Below, piece by piece: positions 58,119 through 64,000 of a stretch of 64,000 bases of DNA. The stretch's first letter is position 1; each line of letters opens with the position of its first letter. The position numbers and the translations under genes were made by a program. The stretch is from positions 620,001 through 684,000 of the forward strand of contig JANUWF010003368.1 in NCBI GenBank assembly GCA_026120185.1. The letters run 5' to 3'. Below the pieces are notes generated by a model. The model was not told where the DNA came from. It ran no database searches and was given only the letters and a program-made list of their open reading frames with translations. The DNA is from Voacanga thouarsii (taxonomy: Eukaryota > Streptophyta > Magnoliopsida > Gentianales > Apocynaceae).

Positions 58119-58520
58119 TATTCTCCCCCTCTTAAGAGAATTTTGCTGCTGAAATTCTTACTATGTCATACCTTAAAATATTTTCGAATATTTCCGCCTC
58201 ACCCATTCCTCAGTTTCCCAAGTAGTATCTTGTGTACCATGATGATCCCACAAAACCTTCACCATATGAATCTACTTATTTCGAAGCATCTTAATACTTT
58301 TGTCCAAAATCATTAGCTGTATCTCGACATACCTTAGATTGGATTGCAGAATCAATAATTCCTCATTAAGTACATGCTCCACATAGGGTATACAATCTAT
58401 CCACTTATCTCCAAAGTCCAGAACACACGCCCTTAATATGTCTTTCAAAATCTGAATTACTTTCTCAAATTGTCCATCAATCTGAGGATATGCTATAGTA
58501 CTAAACTTCAAGGCAACAAA
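58119..58520 (-). pseudogene. Gypsy integrase and chromodomain-like C-terminus, truncated
   Basis: Reading leftwards from about 58510 the minus strand has KFSTIAYPQIDGQFEKVIQI and LRACVLDFGDKWIDCIPYVE, the end of a plant gypsy integrase core. There HPQTDGQ has become YPQIDGQ. After a gap come IKVLWDHHGTQDTTWETEEW and VRRKYSKIF (about 58170-58270), the typical end of a chromovirus pol. The region between them and everything upstream (RT, protease, gag) is missing. The frame 58272-58736 extends further right with unrecognised text (58520-58736). The element is a deletion remnant belonging to the LTR on its left. Confidence 0.82.
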
Positions 58521-58739
58521 ATGGTCGGCGTTTCTATTCGCAAAGTTATGTCTAAAATCTTCAAGGAAATCCAAAGGTTGATTCTTTCCTCCAAGAATAA
58601 GGGTTACATCATCAATATTATTATTATTTTTCATTAAGAGGAAACAAGTCATTGGCGTTAACGAAAAAATAGAGACTAAGGGCTTCAGAAATGAAAAGGT
58701 GATGGCGGCTAAATTTTTAAATTTAAGGTCTCTCAAATT

Positions 58740-60665
58740 CTGAAAAGAAGAATGGTGTATATAGGATTTGGCAAGTCGAAGCTATCCTAAACGAGAGATT
58801 ATGCATATTCAATTGATCGCGAGAATGTATCACTTCATTGTCATCTACTCTGATGTCTTGATTTCTCCCTTCCACTTCCTTTGCGTTGAAGATTTGAAAT
58901 TCTCGATTATTCAGTCGAGCATTAACGATTCATCATTTTAGCTTAACACGATACTTATATTTTTCTAACTAATCTCTGCTACTTCCAATATAAATCTCGT
59001 TAGGTAAAGTCAATTTTTGGGGTTTTATGATCCACAATATCTCGTATGTCTTCTTTTCTTTAAGGCAGATACGACTATTATTAGTTTCAAATGATAAGAA
59101 GAATAGTCGATGTCGTGTGACTATAGTTTTTTCGTGAAACATAAGTTATAGTCTCAATCTCCCACACATGCTATTTCTAAAGGTGAATTTATGAGTTCAA
59201 AAGGAATAATGTGAGTTCAAAAAGAATATAGGAATGAAGAGTGGGCCAAATTTAATGCCATGAGATGTTTAATAATTTAAGGAAATATAAATGAGCAAAA
59301 TGATAAGATTGAAATAGTTGATTGTTAAAGAATTTTACTATGATTGACAAGAATTGAAAACTTTCGATGATTGAATAAGAGAAGTTCTTGGATATTCAAG
59401 TCTTAATATCAGAGGTAAATTTAAAGAAGATGTTGAGCACAAAAATAAGCACATGAAAGCAATATTACTTGAAGAAGAAAGAAGAAAGTTTTGTACAATA
59501 ATGAGAACTACAAGAAAATAAAGAGTGAAGTGATTGTAACAATTGATTGTTGATGAAAGTATTATGATTGAGAAGAACCGAACATTTCTGTTGAGTGATA
59601 AGGAAAAGTTCCTTGAATGCTCTGAAGCTTGAAAATAAAATAGAAATCCATGCATGCAGTAAACAAAAATGAAAAAAAAAAAAAAAACACACACACACAC
59701 ATGGACAAACAAAACACAGCGAAAGGTTTCATTTTTCTCTACACCTCTGCGCGCAAAATATTTCTTTGGCTGTGAAGAAGCCGACTAAACAACAGGAACC
59801 TCTCCTACGGTTGTTGAAACCTCTGGTTGAAATCTTGCTAATCGTTTGCTAGGCCTTGTTTGCATGAACGCCGAGCTTCTTGAGAACTCAGAATATTCCA
59901 CCGCCTAATGTTCGTTAGTGGCACAACTCAGGTGAGGAAAATCATAGTCTCAAAGCTTCTTGACTCTTTGCTATTAGTTAGCAAAATCAAGAAGATGAAG
60001 AATAGGAAAAAATGAGAGAAGAGATAAACCGAAGCTTCTAGGAGGAGTTTTTCTTCACAAACGTGTGTATTCTCTGAGAATCAATGATACACGGCTTCTA
60101 CACCAGATAACATAACACTGGGGTTTTGATATTTCAAAACACTCGGAAGTTATCAATAGAAGATGTTTAGTTTAGCCTAAAGTCTTCTGTTTAGTGAATT
60201 AAAAAAAATCCTTTGGTCCAGGCTATTGGGTCATTAATTATTTTTATCATTTTCCTAGGACTCAATGAGCTCAAAAATAATAAATATTAATTATTTATTT
60301 TATGGACTTATAAAAATAATCTAATAAATAATTAATGAGCCAAAATAAACCAAAATAATTATTCAAGCCTTTCTATCTAGTTTAGACCTAGGTTAATTTT
60401 TAATTATTCAATCTGGGCTTAGACCTTAAATAATTAATTAACCAATTAAACCAAATAACAAATTTAATTTAATTTAATTTCTCTCGTACTTTTATTTTAT
60501 TCTAGTCTCATAATAAATTAGACTTCTTAAATAAAATAATTTTTTTTAACTATGACCATTTCCTCAACCCAAAATCAATTAGGACTTACGAGCTATTCCA
60601 AGGACCAAAAAGACACATCGTCTTGGCTACTAAAATGACCAAAATAACCCTACTATATAAATAAC
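58740..60665. other. Spacer, nothing recognised
   Basis: About 1.9 kb with no coding text I recognise, no LTR ends and no large repeat. It includes a poly(A)/(CA)n tract at 59669-59700; the minus-strand frames that run across it (59338-59712) consist of low-complexity Phe, Val and Cys and look spurious. The region 60250-60660 is rich in TTAAT-type runs. Confidence 0.6.
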
Positions 60666-63600
60666 TGTAATACCCCGTATTAGACCACCTTTAGTATGTG
60701 GGGAAAAGTCAAGCATGCCACATTGTTTTATACTACATTTGATGCTTTGAACTATTTTCATGAAAATATCAATTTGTTATTGCATGGAATAATTTATTCT
60801 TGAAGTGGTTGTGCTATTTGAGTTAGTTGAGTTTTATTTTATTGAGAAAAATTTATTAGAAAAAGGGATGGAGCAAGTGAGTAGGAATCAAGGGAATTTA
60901 TTAGGAGAATATTTACCAAGAATTAATGTGGTTTAGTGGATAAAGCTTGGTATTTAATTCTTGGTGGATTTGAGTTCGAATCCTAACTATTTCAAATTCT
61001 TTCCTTTCTTTTATTTTCCTTCTTCCCTAATTTTTCCTAGCCTTGGCCGAAATCCTTAAGGTTGCCGCCACATTGAAAACCAATTTCCTAAAAATTAGGA
61101 GTGTGATTTATCATGGAAATTATTTTATAAAATATTTGAGAGTAAATTAAATTTTTGTTTCTAATATTTTATCATAATCTTTTAGAGAATTTTAAAGATT
61201 ACTAATCTAGATTTTTAAAAGCTATATCCAAGTAAATATATGAAATTATATAGGTATTGTTTTCCAGGAGATAAATCTCTATATTTTAATTTTCTTCAAA
61301 TAATATTTTTTTAGAAAATAAAAGGATAAGGGCTGGATTTGAATGAAGTATTTATCTCTTGGATTAAGTTCAAGATTTTCAAAAATTTGGAGGAAAAGGA
61401 AGAGGAATTTCTGTAGCTACAAAGGGATTAGGAAACTAGAATTTTTCTTACCAAATAATTATTTAATAGCTATTTAAAAATTATTCAAATTAATATCGAG
61501 AATTAATTAAACTATTTCCCAAATAGATAACCTAATTTCTTTCTATAATTTTCTGGAAAATTCCCTCATAGTTGCCGCCACATATAGGGTAAAGATAGTT
61601 TACCTAAAACTCTCCAAAACCTAGCTAGGGTTAACCAAGAAAACCTTAACCAATTAGGACTTGGTTTTAGCCCAAAAAAATGCCAGAATTTTCTTTTCAA
61701 TACCTTCAGAATTTTGGGCTCTATCAGCTCTCTTCTACACGAAATTTCCAACCAAAAATCTGCACAAAAACCTCTCTAGTTATCAAGCAAAATACATCTA
61801 CACAAAGGCTCACTTTTCCTCTCTCATTTTCGCCACTATAAAGACCAAAACCAATCAAATTTCTTCTTCTTTTCTGTCCAGAATTTCTGCCATCCTAAGC
61901 TGCAAAAATACAGCAGCAATCAACCCTAAACCTCTATCCAATTTCAGTAGCCATAGAAGAACCAAAGCTGTACAATTTTTCCCTTGTGATCAAGAAACCA
62001 TAGCAAGGTAAAACTCCTCCAAACATCTAAACATAAAACCTTAGACTTCCCTATCCCGCAAGCCACGAAATTTCTACCCTCTTAGCCCTCAAAATACATG
62101 AAACAAATAGCCTACAACCTACACAAAATTTTGGACAACTTACCCCAAAAATAAAGCCAAAACCGAAACTCTCTACAAGGTAATTGATCTTCAACTCTTC
62201 TATTCATCTCTTACTCTATTATTTTCCTTTTTTCTTCCTTAAATCACGTCCATAAGGGACTGATTTTATCCCTTCCTTGGTGAGTCTCGATCAAGGTCAT
62301 CCAAGGGGGCCAAACTCTTCAACAATCGATTGAACTCAAGCTAGTCAGTAAGGAGTTGCCGTGTTTTAAGTCTAAATAATTAAGAGGTAATCAAGATCCT
62401 ATCTTTACTGATTTAAATGGTCTTAAACTTTAAAATATTGGATTAAGGATGCTTATGGAGTTTAGCATGAAAGTATGAATAAATTAGATTGATGAATATG
62501 TTGATGTAAGCCATAGATAAAGCATGTATGAGATATGACATTGATGAATCTTGTCATGATGAATCTAGATCTACGCTAAATAGGCAATGATGAGACCTTT
62601 AAATGTTTATGCGACTATTTATGATGATTTTATGTTAATTGAATATATGAGTTGTCATATGGTGAGTTGATCTAGATCAATGCATGGTTATAATCAATAT
62701 AATAGTAAAGGGAAGTTATACATGTGAATTAATGAATTAAAGTCCTTAGATACTATGGTTTAACTAGGTGATTAATGAGATCATGGAGAGTCATATTGTA
62801 TGAAATAGTGGATGGAATGATTAAATCCTAATTGTGGGATTATTTGCTCTAGATAAGGAAGGAGTGGAAATAAGAGCAATTGATTGAGTTGGATCTAACT
62901 GTGATTTATCCAAGTAAGTCCTTGCATAACTGTTTTGATACAAGTTATATGTTTACAAGCAATTTTTACAATGTTATTTAGAATTGATGTCAATATGATG
63001 TTTTTTTCACAAGGATTGAGACTTGACTAAAAATGATGAGTTATAATGGATTGTTGTGATACTTGGATTGGAAACGTGGATGTTTTATTTTCAAAATAAA
63101 TTTATTAAATTTTAATTATTCAAACTCAAAACGATTTCTTACATTATTGTCAAACAATTTGAAAACACTATTACGAAAAACCACGTCTTGTGATCAAACT
63201 AATCAAAGACTTTCGAAAAAGGAAAAATGATTTTGCCCTTAACTGGGGAGCGTTGAGTACTTAGCGAGGGTAGGTTAGTGGTACTAGTTTTGAAGAGCAA
63301 GAGTGAGTCTTCTGGTAGGAGGCCACCTCCAGAAAATAAACTCAACTTGGAGAGGCGATAGTACTACTTAGTCAAGCCGTCCGCGCTACCATATTGGTCC
63401 ATGTGGACATTATTTATCAAGATTGGACAGCCGGAATGTTGGGTGTAGAGATGGAGGTGTATCTCACCTAGTAGGTGGATCCCCTACTGTCTATTATTGA
63501 AAGAATACATTAAGAAGCTATCATGGTGGTAATCATGATATGGATTGTGTTACTATATTGTTGAATCATTTTCTAATTCTTACCTAATGAATTATGATTA

Positions 63601-63816
63601 TGTTGAAATGATGATTTGTTGTGAACTATTTTGGATTTATGGAGCATAGCTCATTTGTATAACTGTTATTGAGGAAATTGACTTGCAAACACGATTTTGT
63701 GATTTTGATAAACCTATATACACGAAATTATTACAATTGACACTTGCACACATGGGACTTGCTGAGATGTCAATCTCACACATTTTATATCATAATTTCA
63801 GAGGATTGCTTATGTT
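60666..63816 (+). repeat. Gypsy LTR (copy 8), 3' end missing
   Basis: Starts TGTAATACCCCGTATTAGAC, very similar to copy 4 throughout. It has the A-box-like TGGTTTAGTGG (60929-60939) and B-box-like GAGTTCGAATCC (60972-60983), and the palindrome block with one change (TGAGTACTTAGC, about 63253). The match stops at GGATTGCTTATGTT (63816), about 250 bases short of the normal end, and unrelated sequence follows. Left flank is ATAAC. Confidence 0.9.
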
Positions 63817-64000
63817 AGCCCTAAGGGCTTTCTTCTATATTTTGACTTATGACAAACATTGATATGGACTAACTTGTTAATCTATTGTGATAGGACAGAT
63901 TTGACCTTTATTCTTCTAAAGCACTCAGATAAGATTATTTGGAAACTCTTTTGTGATTGAATTCAAGGATGAAAGATCAAAAGAGAAGAATGAAGTATAT
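63817..64000. other. Unassigned sequence at the right edge
   Basis: The match to the gypsy LTR stops at a TAGCCCTAAGGGCTTTC boundary and the last 180 bases match nothing else here. It may be an unrelated insertion running off the window. Confidence 0.4.

Noticed and set aside
59338..59712. Minus-strand ORFs with Cys, Val and Phe runs
   Set aside because: They start in a (CA)n/poly(A) tract and show no recognisable protein; low complexity.

Overview
The window is nuclear DNA of a flowering plant, most likely a eudicot. It is AT-rich, packed with nested Ty1/copia and Ty3/gypsy retrotransposons, carries a plant RTE-clade LINE, and contains exons of a plastid protein. No bacterial gene organisation, rRNA, tRNA or CRISPR is visible. 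I cannot name the species.

The only host gene I can support lies on the minus strand and is spread over at least 33.5 kb. Exon 1 (50757-50874) encodes a chloroplast transit peptide. Exon 2 (32100-32368) encodes the rest of the targeting region, a twin-arginine thylakoid signal and the start of the mature protein. Exon 3 (17396-17479) begins the FKBP domain. Splice phases agree (1, then 0), the boundaries are GT/AG, and the joined protein reads like chloroplast FKBP16-3. Intron 1 is about 18.4 kb, intron 2 about 14.6 kb, and intron 3 runs more than 17 kb off the left edge. Almost all of that intron sequence is retrotransposon.

Layout. 1-6423: minus-strand Ty3/gypsy element (RT, protease, decayed gag, an extra leader ORF, PBS, and a 3.28-kb 5' LTR). 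6424-16591: a copia fragment (A) split by a complete but dead copia element (B, 7471-11965), then a copia element lacking protease and integrase (F, 12030-16591) that carries a shortened gypsy LTR. 16592-17629: intron sequence and exon 3. 17630-28012: chimeric copia C, interrupted by two solo gypsy LTRs. 28013-30953: copia remnants and a truncated gypsy LTR. 30954-33068: intron 2/1 sequence around exon 2. 33069-40465: copia D, split by a solo gypsy LTR that itself holds a 5'-truncated LINE. 40466-42144: part of an LTR of another family. 42145-48553: copia E, split by an internally inverted gypsy LTR. 48554-51120: intron 1, exon 1 and promoter. 51120-53810: AT-rich spacer with an unassigned promoter-like block. 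53811-58520: a second gypsy family with another solo LTR nested in it. 58520-60665: nothing recognised. 60666-63816: another copy of the main gypsy LTR.

The repeated theme is one long-LTR gypsy family (LTR about 3.3 kb, ends TGTAAYACCCC...GGGGTGTTACA, 5-bp target duplications). It appears eight times but has internal coding sequence only once. Its LTRs contain a tRNA-like A/B-box block near the 5' end, a conserved TGAGTACTCA palindrome, and a TATA-containing module close to the 3' end.
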